Origin: Mesorhizobium loti
GTDB taxonomy: Bacteria > Pseudomonadota > Alphaproteobacteria > Rhizobiales > Rhizobiaceae
DNA: 64,000 bases
Direction of reading: 5' to 3'
Assembly (NCBI RefSeq): GCF_003148495.1
Contig: NZ_QGGH01000017.1
Coordinates: 1 to 64,000, forward strand
Shown here piece after piece: positions 1-9,955 of the stretch. Position 1 is the first letter of the stretch. Every line of letters starts with the position of its first letter. The notes beneath the pieces are model-generated. The model had not been told where the DNA came from, did not search any database, and was given only the letters and a program-made list of their open reading frames with translations. A program made the translations under genes and the position numbers.

Positions 1-257
1 TGCGCATTGGTCTCGTTGGGCACGCCATGCGTCGCCCAGCGTGTGTGACCGATGCCGATCGTGCCAGCGAGTGGATCGTCCTTGAGCCGGCGCTCGAGAT
101 TGATCAGCTTGCCTTCGGCGCGGCGGCGGCCAAGCTCACCATGCTCGATAGTGGCGACGCCGGCCGAGTCATACCCGCGATATTCCAGCCGCTTCAGCGC
201 ATCGACGATGAGCGGCGCAACCTGCGAATGGCCGACGATTCCAACAATACCGCACAT
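1..257 (-). CDS. glmS: Glucosamine-fructose-6-phosphate aminotransferase, N-terminal part (truncated by window edge)
   Basis: The reverse strand from the ATG at 257 encodes [10 protein letters not shown], the start of a class II glutamine amidotransferase; Cys2 would be the catalytic nucleophile after Met removal. [10 protein letters not shown] and [11 protein letters not shown] follow, both characteristic of GlmS. About 85 codons are visible; the isomerase half lies outside the window. GlmS makes glucosamine-6-phosphate from fructose-6-phosphate and glutamine in the cytoplasm, the first step toward UDP-GlcNAc. It lies 215 bp downstream of glmU on the same strand, the usual rhizobial order, so co-transcription is likely. 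Confidence 0.95.
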   Translation of the reverse strand, partial: MCGIVGIVGHSQVAPLIVDALKRLEYRGYDSAGVATIEHGELGRRRAEGKLINLERRLKDDPLAGTIGIGHTRWATHGVPNETNA

Positions 258-472
258 GCAGACAGTCCCCGATTCCCCGTGGAAAACCAGCGCTATTTAG
301 GGATGGCCGGCCTGCCGCGAAAGTCACATTGCATTTCGTCCCGTATAACGGAACGATTTGTGCACGCATGCACTATGACAGACCGCTCTTGCAATCGGGT
401 TACCCAAATTGTTCGGCTTTTCACCGCTGCGGTGGTCGACCATTCATCTTTTGCGGTAGCCTTGCTCGTCGT

Positions 473-1849
473 CTAATGGTCGGAGCCGGTAGCCTTCTTC
501 TTCGCAGCCGCGGCCGAAGCAAAGCGCTCGCGCAATTCTTTGCCCTTGCCAGGAATTGTCTTCTGGCGGGCACGGCCGAAGGCCAGCGCGTCTTCTGGCA
601 CGCTCTCGGTGATGACACTGCCCGAGGCGATGTAGCCGCCCTTGCCGATGGTGACAGGCGCCACCAGCGACGAATTCGAGCCGACAAAGGCGCCCTCGCC
701 GATGTCGGTGAAGAACTTTGAATAGCCGTCATAATTGCAGGTGATGGTGCCGGCGCCGATATTAGCGCCCGCGCCGACGCGGGCGTCGCCGATATAGGTC
801 AAATGGTTGACCTTAGCGCCCTCCTCGATAACAGCCTGCTTAACCTCGCAGAAATTGCCGACCTTGGCCTTCCGCTTGAGATCGGCACCCGGCCGCAGCC
901 GCGCGAACGGCCCGACATCGCAATTCGAGGCGATGGTGGCGCCCTCGATATGGCTGAAGGCATGGATCTTGGCTCCCGTGGCGATCTTTACCCCCGGACC
1001 GAACCAAACATTGGGTTCGACGATCGTGTCGGCGCCGATCTCGGTGTCGTGCGAGAAGTACACGGTCTCCGGCGCGATCAGCGTCACGCCCGATAGCATC
1101 ACTTCGTGGCGGCGGCGCGCCTGCCAGATGCCCTCGGCTTGCGCCAGTTCGGCGCGGTTGTTGATGCCGAGCGCGCTCTCGAAACTGGCTTCGGTGGCAA
1201 TGACATCGAGGCCTCGCGCGCCGGCGATCTCGACAATGTCGGTGAGATAATACTCACCCTTGGCATTCTTGTTGCCAACCGCGTCGAGCAGCTTCAGCGC
1301 GTGGGCACCGGCCACCGCCATCATGCCGGCATTGCAGAAGGTTATTTTCCTCTCCTCCTCGGAGCAATCCTTCTCCTCGCGGATGGCGACCAGCTTGCCG
1401 TCCTTCTCGATCAGCCGGCCATAACCGGTCGGACTGGGCGGGCGGAAACCGATCACCACGACGGCAGCGCCTTCCGCCAGTTTCAGCCGCGCCACGGTCA
1501 GCGCATCCGCGTCGATCAGCGGCGTGTCGCCAAACATGACGAGAATATCGTCATAACCCTTTGATATCGCATCGTGCGCGGCCAGAACGGCGTGCGCAGT
1601 GCCAAGGCGCTTTTCCTGCACGAAGGTCTCGGCCTTTGGCGCAAACTTTGCCGCCGCCTTGCGCATCTCGTCCGCGCCATGGCCAATCACCAGCGCCTGG
1701 CTGCCGGCGCCGGCTGCTTCGGCTGCCTTCACCACATGGGCGACCATCGGCAGGCCGGCGATCTGGTGCAGCACCTTCGGCAGCACGCTCTTCATGCGCG
1801 TGCCTTCGCCGGCGGCGAGGATGACGGACAGGCAGGATCTCTGGCTCAT
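473..1849 (-). CDS. glmU: Bifunctional N-acetylglucosamine-1-phosphate uridyltransferase / glucosamine-1-phosphate acetyltransferase
   Basis: This 458-residue protein has the full length of GlmU. The N-terminal uridyltransferase domain carries [11 protein letters not shown] (about residues 11-21), the nucleotide-binding signature, and FGDTPL. The C-terminal half is a left-handed beta-helix acetyltransferase domain with hexapeptide repeats, including [15 protein letters not shown] and [17 protein letters not shown]. The enzyme acetylates glucosamine-1-phosphate and then couples it to UTP, giving UDP-GlcNAc for peptidoglycan and lipid A. It precedes glmS on the same strand. The upstream neighbour on that strand is the CcdA-like gene, 167 bp away. 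Confidence 0.97.
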   Translation of the reverse strand: MSQRSCLSVILAAGEGTRMKSVLPKVLHQIAGLPMVAHVVKAAEAAGAGSQALVIGHGADEMRKAAAKFAPKAETFVQEKRLGTAHAVLAAHDAISKGYDDILVMFGDTPLIDADALTVARLKLAEGAAVVVIGFRPPSPTGYGRLIEKDGKLVAIREEKDCSEEERKITFCNAGMMAVAGAHALKLLDAVGNKNAKGEYYLTDIVEIAGARGLDVIATEASFESALGINNRAELAQAEGIWQARRRHEVMLSGVTLIAPETVYFSHDTEIGADTIVEPNVWFGPGVKIATGAKIHAFSHIEGATIASNCDVGPFARLRPGADLKRKAKVGNFCEVKQAVIEEGAKVNHLTYIGDARVGAGANIGAGTITCNYDGYSKFFTDIGEGAFVGSNSSLVAPVTIGKGGYIASGSVITESVPEDALAFGRARQKTIPGKGKELRERFASAAAAKKKATGSDH

Positions 1850-2016
1850 GGATGGACAACCATATGAAAGGGTTGGGAATCAAAACATGCTAGCAGTGGC
1901 GCCATGCTGCACCAATGCGGTTAAATTCCGATGAGATCGGATGAGCAACTTACTTTTAATCAGTAGTTCAACGATCCATTCGAACGCAGAAAATGCGTTC
2001 GGCATCCGAAAAAAAG

Positions 2017-2763
2017 CTACCCCAGCCGCCCCAGCACCGGAAAATTCTCCAGCAGCCAGTAGGACACGGTCTGCACGCCACCGGTGAGGAAAAACACGCC
2101 GGCGACCACCAGCAGCGCACCGATGGCCTTTTCGACGCGGCCGAGATGGACGCGGAATCTGCTGAGAAAGCGCATGAAGGCGCCGGAAAACAGCGCTGCG
2201 ATCAGGAACGGGATGCCCAGCCCAAGCGAATAGGCGGCTAGCAGCAACGCGCCCTCGCCCACCGTCTCGCGGCCGCCGGCCAGCGTCAGGATCGGCCCCA
2301 GCACCGGGCCGATGCAGGGCGTCCAGCCGAAGGCAAAGGCCAGTCCCATGACATAGGCCGCGATCGCACTTGCCGGCTTGCCTTGCGACTGGAAGCGCGC
2401 CTCGCGCGACAGCAGTGGGATGCGCAACACGCCGAGGAAATTCAGGCCCATCAAGATGATCAGCACACCGGCGCCCATCGCCAGCGGCTCCTGCCAGACG
2501 CGCAGCAGCCGGCCGATGGTCGAGGCGCCGGCGCCCAGCGCGACAAAGACGGTCGAGAAGCCGAGCACGAAGGCGATCGAGGAATAAAGCAGCGCACCGC
2601 GCGCGCCTTCCCTCGCCGTAGTTCCCGCATTGCCGCGGAAATCGTCGACCGAGACGCCGGCCATATAGCAGAGATAGGGCGGCACCAGCGGCAGTACGCA
2701 AGGCGACAGGAACGAGATGGCTCCCGCCCCGACCGCGCTGACATAGCCGATGTCCAATGCCAT
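2017..2763 (-). CDS. CcdA-like cytochrome c biogenesis / thiol-disulfide transporter membrane protein
   Basis: The protein is about 248 residues from the ATG at 2763 (MALDIGYVSAV), which has a GGAG-like ribosome site upstream; an in-frame codon at 2820 would add 19 residues. It is almost wholly hydrophobic, with about six membrane segments. The two conserved cysteines of the CcdA/DsbD transmembrane family sit in SPCVLPLVPPYLCY near the N-terminus and GWTPCIGPVLG in the middle. Family members pass reducing equivalents from cytoplasmic thioredoxin across the inner membrane, typically for apocytochrome c maturation. No other ccm gene is adjacent, so the partner thioredoxin is unknown. Confidence 0.88.
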   Translation of the reverse strand: MALDIGYVSAVGAGAISFLSPCVLPLVPPYLCYMAGVSVDDFRGNAGTTAREGARGALLYSSIAFVLGFSTVFVALGAGASTIGRLLRVWQEPLAMGAGVLIILMGLNFLGVLRIPLLSREARFQSQGKPASAIAAYVMGLAFAFGWTPCIGPVLGPILTLAGGRETVGEGALLLAAYSLGLGIPFLIAALFSGAFMRFLSRFRVHLGRVEKAIGALLVVAGVFFLTGGVQTVSYWLLENFPVLGRLG

Positions 2764-2960
2764 TTCCAAGAACTCCAATACCGTTACGCCGATATAGCGA
2801 CGCGCAGCCTTGTCCACCAATCACCATTGTGTTGGCAAGATCATCCCTTGATCATCCCTGGCCGACGCACCTGCCGGGGAAGAAACGGCAGCCCGCAGGC
2901 GTTGATACAGTGAGGCCGCGATTTCCCGCGCGTCTCCAGATATCAGTCAGGGAGATTTCC

Positions 2961-3338
2961 ATGAAAACCATAACCGTAGGGCTGGCAGCGCTTTTGCTCA
3001 GCACCGCCGCATCTTTCGCGGCCGACGCGTGGAAGGAAGCCGAGGTCAATGGCACCAAGATCTACACCGATGCCAACGGCATGACGCTTTATACTTATGA
3101 CAAGGACGAGAAGGGCAAGACCAATTGCTACGACAAATGTGCCACCAATTGGCCGCCGCTGAAGGCCGAAGCCGGCGCCAAGGCGGACGACGAATGGAGC
3201 GTTGTCGACCGCACCGACGGCACCAAGATGTGGGCCTATGACGGCAAGCCGGTCTATACCTTCATCAAGGACAAGAAGGCCGGCGACGTGGCCGGCGACG
3301 GTGTCGGCGAGGTCTGGCATATCGTCAAGGCCAACTAA
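2961..3338 (+). CDS. Small secreted protein with YxYxxD repeats (COG4315-type)
   Basis: The 125-residue protein starts with a clear signal peptide (MKTITVGLAALLLSTAASFA, predicted cleavage before ADAW). It lacks a lipobox cysteine, so it is probably periplasmic. It contains two copies of the aromatic-acidic motif of the secreted repeat family, YTYDKD (about residue 40) and YTFIKD (about residue 100), and the linked motif CYDKCATNWPPL with two cysteines. The family is widespread in proteobacteria and actinobacteria, but its function is unknown. A GGAG site precedes the ATG. The gene is divergent from the CcdA-like gene, with about 200 bp between them. Confidence 0.85.
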   Translation: MKTITVGLAALLLSTAASFAADAWKEAEVNGTKIYTDANGMTLYTYDKDEKGKTNCYDKCATNWPPLKAEAGAKADDEWSVVDRTDGTKMWAYDGKPVYTFIKDKKAGDVAGDGVGEVWHIVKAN

Positions 3339-3701
3339 ATACGCCATTCCCGCATGGTGGCGGAACAAGGGCTGGTCGCCGGGCATCGCTCCATGCAGCC
3401 GGCGGCCAGTATCAATCAGCCTGTTATAATGTCGCCCGTTACGGATCGGGGCAGCATTTCAGCGACTCGGTGGAAAAATGAATCGGGTCGTTTCCGCTGG
3501 TTCAGGCCCACCATCTCCCTTTCCCAAAATTCTGTGATTTTCTCCATACACTCTAAGAGTGTATTGCTGCGGACAGCCTCGCAATTTGGGCGCTTCCCCT
3601 TGACCGGATGCAAAAGCGCGGCCATGTGAGCAACAAATAGAACGAGATTTCGTCGCGCGCAGCGGAATTCTTCTGCCGCACCACAGCTGATATGAGACCT
3701 C
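3339..3701. other. Intergenic stretch upstream of topA, no convincing gene
   Basis: I find no ORF here with a convincing ribosome site or protein character. The region must hold the topA promoter. Its most notable structure is the perfect inverted repeat annotated separately at 3546-3564. Confidence 0.6.
3546..3564. promoter_or_regulatory. Perfect 9-bp inverted repeat upstream of topA (candidate operator)
   Basis: ATACACTCT-A-AGAGTGTAT is a perfect inverted repeat with a one-base centre. It lies about 138 bp before the topA start in otherwise unstructured sequence. Its size and symmetry suit a dimeric DNA-binding protein better than a terminator, since no T-run follows. No regulator is encoded next to it. 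Confidence 0.5.
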
Positions 3702-6353
3702 ATGGACGTCGTCGTCGTCGAATCGCCGGCCAAGGCGAAGACAATCAACAAATACCTCGGCAAGAACTACAAGGTTCTGGCCTCGTTCGGCCATGTCCGC
3801 GATTTGCCGGCCAAAGATGGTTCGGTGCGTCCGGATGAGGATTTCGCCATGTCCTGGGCGGTCGACACCGCCTCTGGCAAGCGCCTCGCCGACATCGCCA
3901 AAGCGGTCAAAGATGCGGACGGCCTGATCCTCGCCACCGACCCGGATCGCGAGGGCGAAGCCATTTCCTGGCATGTGCTGGAAGTGCTGAAGCAGAAGCG
4001 CGCGCTGAAGGACAAGCCGGTTAGCCGCGTCGTCTTCAACGCCATCACCAAATCGTCGGTGCTGGAGGCGATGGCCAATCCGCGCCAGATCGATGCGCCG
4101 CTGGTCGATGCCTATCTCGCCCGCCGGGCGCTGGATTATCTCGTCGGCTTCACGCTGTCGCCGGTGCTGTGGCGCAAGCTGCCGGGCGCCCGCTCGGCCG
4201 GCCGCGTCCAATCGGTTGCGCTACGTCTGGTCTGCGACCGCGAATCCGAGATCGAGCGCTTCATCCGTGAGGAATACTGGCAGATCGCAGCTCTGCTGGG
4301 CACGCCACGCAACGAGAATTTCGAAGCGCGGCTGACCGCCTTCGATCGCAAGAAGCTGCAAAAGCTCGACATTTCCAACAAGGCACAGGCCGACGACATC
4401 AAGTCGATGCTTGAAGGCGCGACCTTCAAGGCAGTGTCGGTCGAAGCCAAGCCGACCAAGCGCAATCCCGGCCCGCCCTTCACCACCTCGACGTTGCAGC
4501 AGGCCGCCTCGTCGGGCCTCGGCTTCTCGGCCAGCCGCACCATGCAGGTGGCGCAGCGGCTCTATGAAGGCATGGAGATCGGCGGCGAGACCACCGGCCT
4601 CATCACCTATATGCGAACCGACGGCGTGCAGATGGCGCCCGAGGCAATCTCGGCCGCCCGCGACGCCATCGCCAAAGAATTCGGCGCAAAATACCTGCCG
4701 GAAAAGCCGCGCCAATATACCGCCAAAGCCAAGAACGCCCAGGAGGCGCACGAAGCGATCCGCCCGACGGATTTCATGCGCACCCCGGCATCGGTCAGGC
4801 AATATCTCGATTCCGACCAGATGCGGCTCTATGAATTGATCTGGAAGCGCGCCATCGCCAGCCAGATGCAGTCCGCCGAGATCGAGCGCACCACCGCCGA
4901 GATCGAGGCGGTCAATGGATCGCGCACCGCTGAGCTTCGCGCCATCGGTTCGGTTGTCCGCTTCGACGGCTTCATCGCCGCCTACACCGATCAGAAGGAC
5001 GACGATGCGGAAGACGAGGAAAATCGCCGCCTGCCCGAAATCCGTGCCGGCGAACAGCTTGCCCGTCAGTCGATCAACGCCACCCAGCACACCACAGAGC
5101 CGCCGCCGCGTTATTCCGAAGCCTCGCTGATCAAGAAGCTGGAAGAGCTCGGCATCGGCCGGCCTTCTACCTATACGGCGATCCTGAAGACGCTCGAAGA
5201 CCGCGACTACGTCACCATCGACAAGCGCCGGCTGGTGCCGCAGGCTAAGGGCCGGCTGCTGTCTGCTTTCCTCGAAAGCTTCTTCAAGCGCTATGTCGAG
5301 TACGACTTCACCGCATCCCTCGAGGAAAAGCTCGACGAGATTTCCGACGGCAAGCTCGCCTGGAAGGACGTGCTGCGCGATTTCTGGAAGGATTTTTCCG
5401 GCGCCGTCGCCGACATCAAGGAACTGCGCGTCACCGATGTGCTCGACGCGCTGAATGAAGAACTGGCGCCGCTGGTGTTTCCGGCGCGCGAAGACGGTTC
5501 GAACCCGCGCATCTGCCCGAAATGCGGCTCCGGCAACCTGTCGCTGAAGCTCGGCAAGTTCGGCGCCTTTGTCGGCTGCTCCAACTATCCCGAATGCTCC
5601 TTCACCCGCCAGCTCGGCGACGCCGCCAACCCGAATGGCGAGAATGGCGGCGGCGAGGACGGCACCAAGGTGATCGGCAAGGATCCCTACACGTCAGAGG
5701 AAATCACGCTGCGCAGCGGCCGCTTTGGCCCCTATCTGCAGCGCGGCGACGGCAAGGAAGCCAAGCGTTCCAGCCTGCCCAAGGGCTGGACGGCAGAGTC
5801 GATCGACCACGAGAAGGCGCTCGCCCTGTTGTCGCTGCCGCGCGATGTCGGCCAGCATCCGGAAACGGCCAAGATGATCTCGGCCGGGCTCGGCCGCTAC
5901 GGCCCGTTCGTGCTGCATGACGGCACCTATGCCAATCTCGAAAGCATCGAGGATGTGTTCTCGATCGGCCTCAACCGCGCCGTGTCGGTGATCGCCGAGA
6001 AGCAGCTGAAGGGCAAGGGCGGCCGCAATGGCGGCACTGCCGCTGCGCTGAAGGAGCTTGGCGACCATCCCGATGGCGGCGGCAAGATCGTCGTGCGCGA
6101 CGGCAAATACGGGCCTTACGTGAATTTCGGCAAGGTCAACGCCACCCTGCCCAAGGGCAGGGATCCGCAGTCGGTGACGATCGAGGATGCGCTGGCGCTG
6201 ATTGCCGAGAAGGAAGCCAAGGGCGGTGGCGGCAAGAAGCCGTTCCGCAAGGCGGCAGCGGCTAAGGCACCTGCTGCCAAGAAAACCACAGCCAAGAAAA
6301 CGGCGGCCCAAAAGCCGGCTTCGAAGAAGCCGGCCGCGAAGAAAAAAGGGTAG
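3702..6353 (+). CDS. topA: DNA topoisomerase I
   Basis: The 883-residue protein matches type IA topoisomerases of alphaproteobacteria. The Toprim domain opens with VVVVESPAKAKTI and carries DPDREGE (about residues 80-86), which binds Mg2+. The active-site tyrosine lies in GLITYMRTDG (about residue 303). A single four-cysteine zinc module (CPKCG through CSNYPEC) lies at about 605-632. Topo_C-type repeats follow (GRFGPYLQRG, GRYGPFVLHDG, GKYGPYVNFG), then a Lys/Ala-rich tail from about residue 840 likely to bind DNA. The enzyme relaxes negative supercoils. Six bases separate it from rnr, so they are probably co-transcribed. Confidence 0.97.
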   Translation: MDVVVVESPAKAKTINKYLGKNYKVLASFGHVRDLPAKDGSVRPDEDFAMSWAVDTASGKRLADIAKAVKDADGLILATDPDREGEAISWHVLEVLKQKRALKDKPVSRVVFNAITKSSVLEAMANPRQIDAPLVDAYLARRALDYLVGFTLSPVLWRKLPGARSAGRVQSVALRLVCDRESEIERFIREEYWQIAALLGTPRNENFEARLTAFDRKKLQKLDISNKAQADDIKSMLEGATFKAVSVEAKPTKRNPGPPFTTSTLQQAASSGLGFSASRTMQVAQRLYEGMEIGGETTGLITYMRTDGVQMAPEAISAARDAIAKEFGAKYLPEKPRQYTAKAKNAQEAHEAIRPTDFMRTPASVRQYLDSDQMRLYELIWKRAIASQMQSAEIERTTAEIEAVNGSRTAELRAIGSVVRFDGFIAAYTDQKDDDAEDEENRRLPEIRAGEQLARQSINATQHTTEPPPRYSEASLIKKLEELGIGRPSTYTAILKTLEDRDYVTIDKRRLVPQAKGRLLSAFLESFFKRYVEYDFTASLEEKLDEISDGKLAWKDVLRDFWKDFSGAVADIKELRVTDVLDALNEELAPLVFPAREDGSNPRICPKCGSGNLSLKLGKFGAFVGCSNYPECSFTRQLGDAANPNGENGGGEDGTKVIGKDPYTSEEITLRSGRFGPYLQRGDGKEAKRSSLPKGWTAESIDHEKALALLSLPRDVGQHPETAKMISAGLGRYGPFVLHDGTYANLESIEDVFSIGLNRAVSVIAEKQLKGKGGRNGGTAAALKELGDHPDGGGKIVVRDGKYGPYVNFGKVNATLPKGRDPQSVTIEDALALIAEKEAKGGGGKKPFRKAAAAKAPAAKKTTAKKTAAQKPASKKPAAKKKG

Positions 6354-6359
6354 GACAGC

Positions 6360-8666
6360 GTGGCGCGCAGGATCACCGGTAGGAGCCACGGCGATCCGCG
6401 CACCGCCGACACGAGGGCCAAGGTCAAGGACGACTATCGGCCATCGCGTGACGAAATCCTGCGCTACATCGCCGAAAATCCCGATCGCGCGGGAAAACGC
6501 GACATTGCCAAGGCGTTCGCGCTGCGCGGCGACGACCGCATCTGGCTGAAGGACATTTTGCGCGACCTGCAGGACGAAGGCGTCCTGACCAAGGAGCGCA
6601 AGCAACTGGCCCGCGTCGGCGCCCTGCCCCATGTCGCCGTGCTCGACATCTTCGGCCGCGACGGCGATGGCATTTTGCTGGCACACCCGGCCGAGGCCGT
6701 GGGCACGGGCGAACCGCCCGTCGTCTCGATCCGCGTGTCGCGTGGCGGCAGCGGCCCGGCGCCCGGCATCGGCGACCGCGTGCTGGCAAAAACCTTTCCG
6801 ACCAACGAAGCGACCGGCCCCGCCTACACCGGGCGGGTGATGAAGATTTTCGAGAAGCGCACCGATGCCGTGCTCGGTGTCTTTCGCATCCTGCAGGACG
6901 GCACCTTCCGCATCGAACCGGTGGAACGGCGTCAGCCCGAACTGATTGTCGACAAGGAATTCCAGAACGGCGCCAAGAACGGCGACCTGGTCGAGGTCGA
7001 GCCCGCAAGGGCCTCCCGCTATGGCTTGCCGAGAGCCAAGGTGCTCAACGTGCTGGGTTCGCTGACCAGCGAAAAGGCGGTCTCGATGATCGCCATACAC
7101 GCGCATGACATTCCGCATATTTTCCCGACCGACGTCATCGCTGAATCCGAAGCCGTCAAGCCGGCGACGCTTGATCACCGCGAGGACTGGCGCGACCTGC
7201 CGCTGGTCACCATCGATCCGGCCAACGCCAAGGACCATGACGACGCCGTCTTCGCTACACCCGATCTCGACGAGAAGAACCCGGGCGGCGTGGTCGCCAC
7301 TGTGGCGATCGCCGACGTCGCCGCCTATGTGCGCTATGGCACGGCGCTCGATCGCGAAGCGCTGAAGCGCGGCAATTCGGTCTATTTCCCCGATCGCGTC
7401 GTGCCGATGCTGCCCGAACGCATCTCCAACGATCTCTGCTCGCTACGCGAGGGCCAGGACCGGCCGGCGCTCGCCGTGCGCATGGTTTTTTCGGCCGAGG
7501 GCCGCAAGCTCAGGCACTCCTTCCATCGTGTCATGATGAAGTCGGCGGCAAAGCTCGCCTACCAACAGGCTCAGGCGGCGATTGACGGCGTGCCTGACGA
7601 AAAGACCGGTCCAATCCTCGACACGGTGCTGAAGCCGCTGTGGGACGCCTATGCGATCCTCAAGCGTGGCCGCGATGGCCGCCAGCCGCTCGAACTCGAT
7701 CTGCCGGAGCGCAAGATCCTGCTCAAGCCGGACGGCACCGTCGATCGCGTCATCGTGCCGGAACGGCTCGATGCCCACAAGCTCATCGAAGAATTCATGA
7801 TCCAGGCCAATGTTGCCGCCGCCGAGACGCTGGAAGCGAAGAAACAGGAACTGGTCTACCGCGTCCACGACGCGCCGTCGCTCGCCAAGCAGGAATCGTT
7901 GCGCGAGTTCCTGCAGACGCTTGGCCTGTCGCTCGCCCGCGGCGCGCAGATGCAGCCAAGCCAGTTCAACGGCATCCTGGAGCGCGTGCGCGGCGCCGAC
8001 AATGAAGGCTTGGTCAACGAAGTGGTGCTGCGCTCGCAGAGCCAGGCCGAATACTCGCCCAAGAACATCGGCCATTTCGGTCTCAACCTCAGGCGCTACG
8101 CCCATTTCACCTCGCCGATCCGCCGCTATGCCGATTTGATCGTTCATCGCGGACTTATTGCCGCACTCGGCCTGGGCCCGGGCGGGCTGACGCAGGACGA
8201 AGCGGCACGGCTCGAAGATGTCGCGGTGCTGATCTCAGGCACGGAACGCCGCGCAATGGCGGCCGAGCGCGACACGGTCGACCGTCTGATCGCCGCCTAT
8301 CTCGCCGAGCGCATCGACGACCGGTTCGATGCCCGCATCTCCGGCGTCACCAAATCAGGACTATTTGTCCAATTGCCGCAGTACGGCGCGGATGGTTTCA
8401 TCCCGGTGTCAACATTGAACGGCGATTACTATATATACGACGAAACGGCCCGCTCCCTGTTCGGAGAACGCTCGGGCAAAGGCTACCAGCTCGCGGACCG
8501 CGTCGAAGTCCGACTCGTCGAGGTGGCACCGATGGCCGGCGCGATGCGCTTCGAGATGTTGACCGACCCGAAGCCTTTGCCGGGCTCCAAACGGTCGTTT
8601 CACAAGGCCAAGGGCCGCGCCCGCGCGTCGCAATCGCGACCGGGTTCGCGCGGCAGGAGACGATGA
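6360..8666 (+). CDS. rnr: Ribonuclease R (RNB-family 3'-5' exoribonuclease)
   Basis: The 768-residue protein starts at a GTG six bases after topA. It has a winged-helix N-terminus and OB-fold cold-shock regions. The RNB catalytic domain has its metal-binding aspartates in DPANAKDHDDAV (about residues 286-297), and HFTSPIRRYADLIVHR is the characteristic downstream motif. An S1 RNA-binding domain follows (about 650-735), then a basic tail rich in Arg, Lys and Ser. The family degrades structured RNA hydrolytically and takes part in rRNA and mRNA turnover. The stop codon overlaps the start of the DUF983 gene, indicating translational coupling. Confidence 0.96.
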   Translation: MARRITGRSHGDPRTADTRAKVKDDYRPSRDEILRYIAENPDRAGKRDIAKAFALRGDDRIWLKDILRDLQDEGVLTKERKQLARVGALPHVAVLDIFGRDGDGILLAHPAEAVGTGEPPVVSIRVSRGGSGPAPGIGDRVLAKTFPTNEATGPAYTGRVMKIFEKRTDAVLGVFRILQDGTFRIEPVERRQPELIVDKEFQNGAKNGDLVEVEPARASRYGLPRAKVLNVLGSLTSEKAVSMIAIHAHDIPHIFPTDVIAESEAVKPATLDHREDWRDLPLVTIDPANAKDHDDAVFATPDLDEKNPGGVVATVAIADVAAYVRYGTALDREALKRGNSVYFPDRVVPMLPERISNDLCSLREGQDRPALAVRMVFSAEGRKLRHSFHRVMMKSAAKLAYQQAQAAIDGVPDEKTGPILDTVLKPLWDAYAILKRGRDGRQPLELDLPERKILLKPDGTVDRVIVPERLDAHKLIEEFMIQANVAAAETLEAKKQELVYRVHDAPSLAKQESLREFLQTLGLSLARGAQMQPSQFNGILERVRGADNEGLVNEVVLRSQSQAEYSPKNIGHFGLNLRRYAHFTSPIRRYADLIVHRGLIAALGLGPGGLTQDEAARLEDVAVLISGTERRAMAAERDTVDRLIAAYLAERIDDRFDARISGVTKSGLFVQLPQYGADGFIPVSTLNGDYYIYDETARSLFGERSGKGYQLADRVEVRLVEVAPMAGAMRFEMLTDPKPLPGSKRSFHKAKGRARASQSRPGSRGRRR

Positions 8667-9112
8667 TGACAACAGCCATTGAAGAACAGGTTTTCGGCGG
8701 AGAACATCACTCGGGCCGGGTCGCCCGCCCGCTGTGGACGGCGATGAAGCGCGGCCTGCTCGGCCGCTGCCCGCATTGCGGCGAAGGCAAGCTGTTTCGC
8801 GCCTTCACCAAGACCGTCGACACATGCAGCGTCTGCGGTGAGGAACTGCATCACCACCGCGCCGACGACCTGCCTGCCTATCTCGTCATCGTCATCGTCG
8901 GTCACATCGTGCTCGGCGCTTTCATGGGCGTCGAGGCGACCTCCACCTTGTCCACATGGCAGCACATCGCCATCTGGGTGCCGCTGACCATCCTTCTGTC
9001 GGTCGCACTGCTGCAACCGGTCAAGGGTGCCGTCATCGGACTGCAATGGGCCTTCTATATGCACGGCTTCGGCGACGAACACGACGTGATCGAGCCGCAT
9101 CCCGGAGCCTGA
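8663..9112 (+). CDS. DUF983 family membrane protein
   Basis: The 149-residue protein overlaps the rnr stop by four bases (ATGATGA). It contains two CxxC pairs (CPHCGEGKLF and CSVCGEEL, spaced about 20 residues apart), the zinc-ribbon-like signature of DUF983, followed by two hydrophobic segments (LVIVIVGHIVLGAFMG and IWVPLTILLSVALL). The family's function is unknown. In alphaproteobacteria it commonly follows rnr, and the overlap here supports an operon. It is probably an inner-membrane protein with a cytoplasmic metal-binding N-terminus. Confidence 0.9.
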   Translation: MMTTAIEEQVFGGEHHSGRVARPLWTAMKRGLLGRCPHCGEGKLFRAFTKTVDTCSVCGEELHHHRADDLPAYLVIVIVGHIVLGAFMGVEATSTLSTWQHIAIWVPLTILLSVALLQPVKGAVIGLQWAFYMHGFGDEHDVIEPHPGA

Positions 9113-9198
9113 GTCGCAGCCAAGAATGCGCCCTGGCGCAACATACCGACCGTGAAAGGCCACTTTCGCTTGCCAGAAGTTTCCGCTAGGTCCTGCGC

Positions 9199-9939
9199 AT
9201 GGACGGTATGACCAAGGCGGAAGTCGACAAGATCGAGCGGAGCATCATCGCTCATAGCGACCGGCCAATTCGGCCGCGCGACGCGGCAACCCTGATCCTG
9301 CTCGACCGCAAGGGCGATGACGTGCTGGTTCTGATGGGCCGCCGCCATGCCGGCCACGCCTTCATGCCGGGCAAGTTCGTCTTTCCCGGCGGCCGCACCG
9401 ATCCGGCCGACAGCCGCATCCCGGTCGCCGCTGCATTGCACCCGGAGCAGGAAGCCAGGCTGATCGCCGGGCCGGGGCGCATAAGCGCCGCACGAGCCCG
9501 CGCCATCGCCTTGTCGGCCATCCGCGAGACCTATGAGGAAGCCGGATTGCTGATCGGCCGCAAAGGCGCTTTCGCCACCGTCAGGCCCGATTGGCAAGGT
9601 TTTGCCGAACACGGCGTGCAGCCCTCTCTGGACATGCTGCGCTTCGTCGCGCGCGCCATCACGCCGCCCAACCGGGTGCGCCGCTTCGACACGCGCTTCT
9701 TTAGCGCCTGGCGCGACGACGTCGCAGTCGAACTGCCCGGTGGCGGCCCGACCAACGAACTCGAAGAGCTGGTCTGGTTGCCGCTTGCCAAGGCCAGGGA
9801 AGCCGACATACCCGACATCACCCGAATGATCCTGGACGAGCTGCAAAAGCGCCTCGCCCATGATCCGCTGTTGCGTCCGGGCGGTCCCGTGCCCTTCTAC
9901 CGGCTTGTCCGCAACCGCTTCACCCGCGAACTTCTGTAG
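9199..9939 (+). CDS. Nudix hydrolase (NUDT19-like)
   Basis: The 246-residue protein begins MDGMTKAEVDK. It carries the split Nudix signature of NUDT19-type enzymes: GKFVFPGGRTDPAD, then an insertion of about 45 residues, then AIRETYEEAGLL. The RExxEEAG core supplies the metal-binding glutamates. Relatives hydrolyse CoA or acyl-CoA and other nucleoside-diphosphate derivatives; the actual substrate cannot be read from the sequence. Sixteen bases separate it from the following MFS gene, so the two are probably co-transcribed. Confidence 0.88.
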   Translation: MDGMTKAEVDKIERSIIAHSDRPIRPRDAATLILLDRKGDDVLVLMGRRHAGHAFMPGKFVFPGGRTDPADSRIPVAAALHPEQEARLIAGPGRISAARARAIALSAIRETYEEAGLLIGRKGAFATVRPDWQGFAEHGVQPSLDMLRFVARAITPPNRVRRFDTRFFSAWRDDVAVELPGGGPTNELEELVWLPLAKAREADIPDITRMILDELQKRLAHDPLLRPGGPVPFYRLVRNRFTRELL

Positions 9940-9955
9940 AGTATTCAGCATCCCC

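Noticed and set aside
1927-1941. TCCGAT-GAG-ATCGGA inverted repeat upstream of glmU
   Set aside because: Six-base arms with a three-base centre are easily found by chance, and no regulator or T-run supports it.
5694-7238. 514-codon open frame on the - strand across topA and rnr
   Set aside because: It mirrors the codon use of topA and rnr, spans two genes and shows no protein family character.
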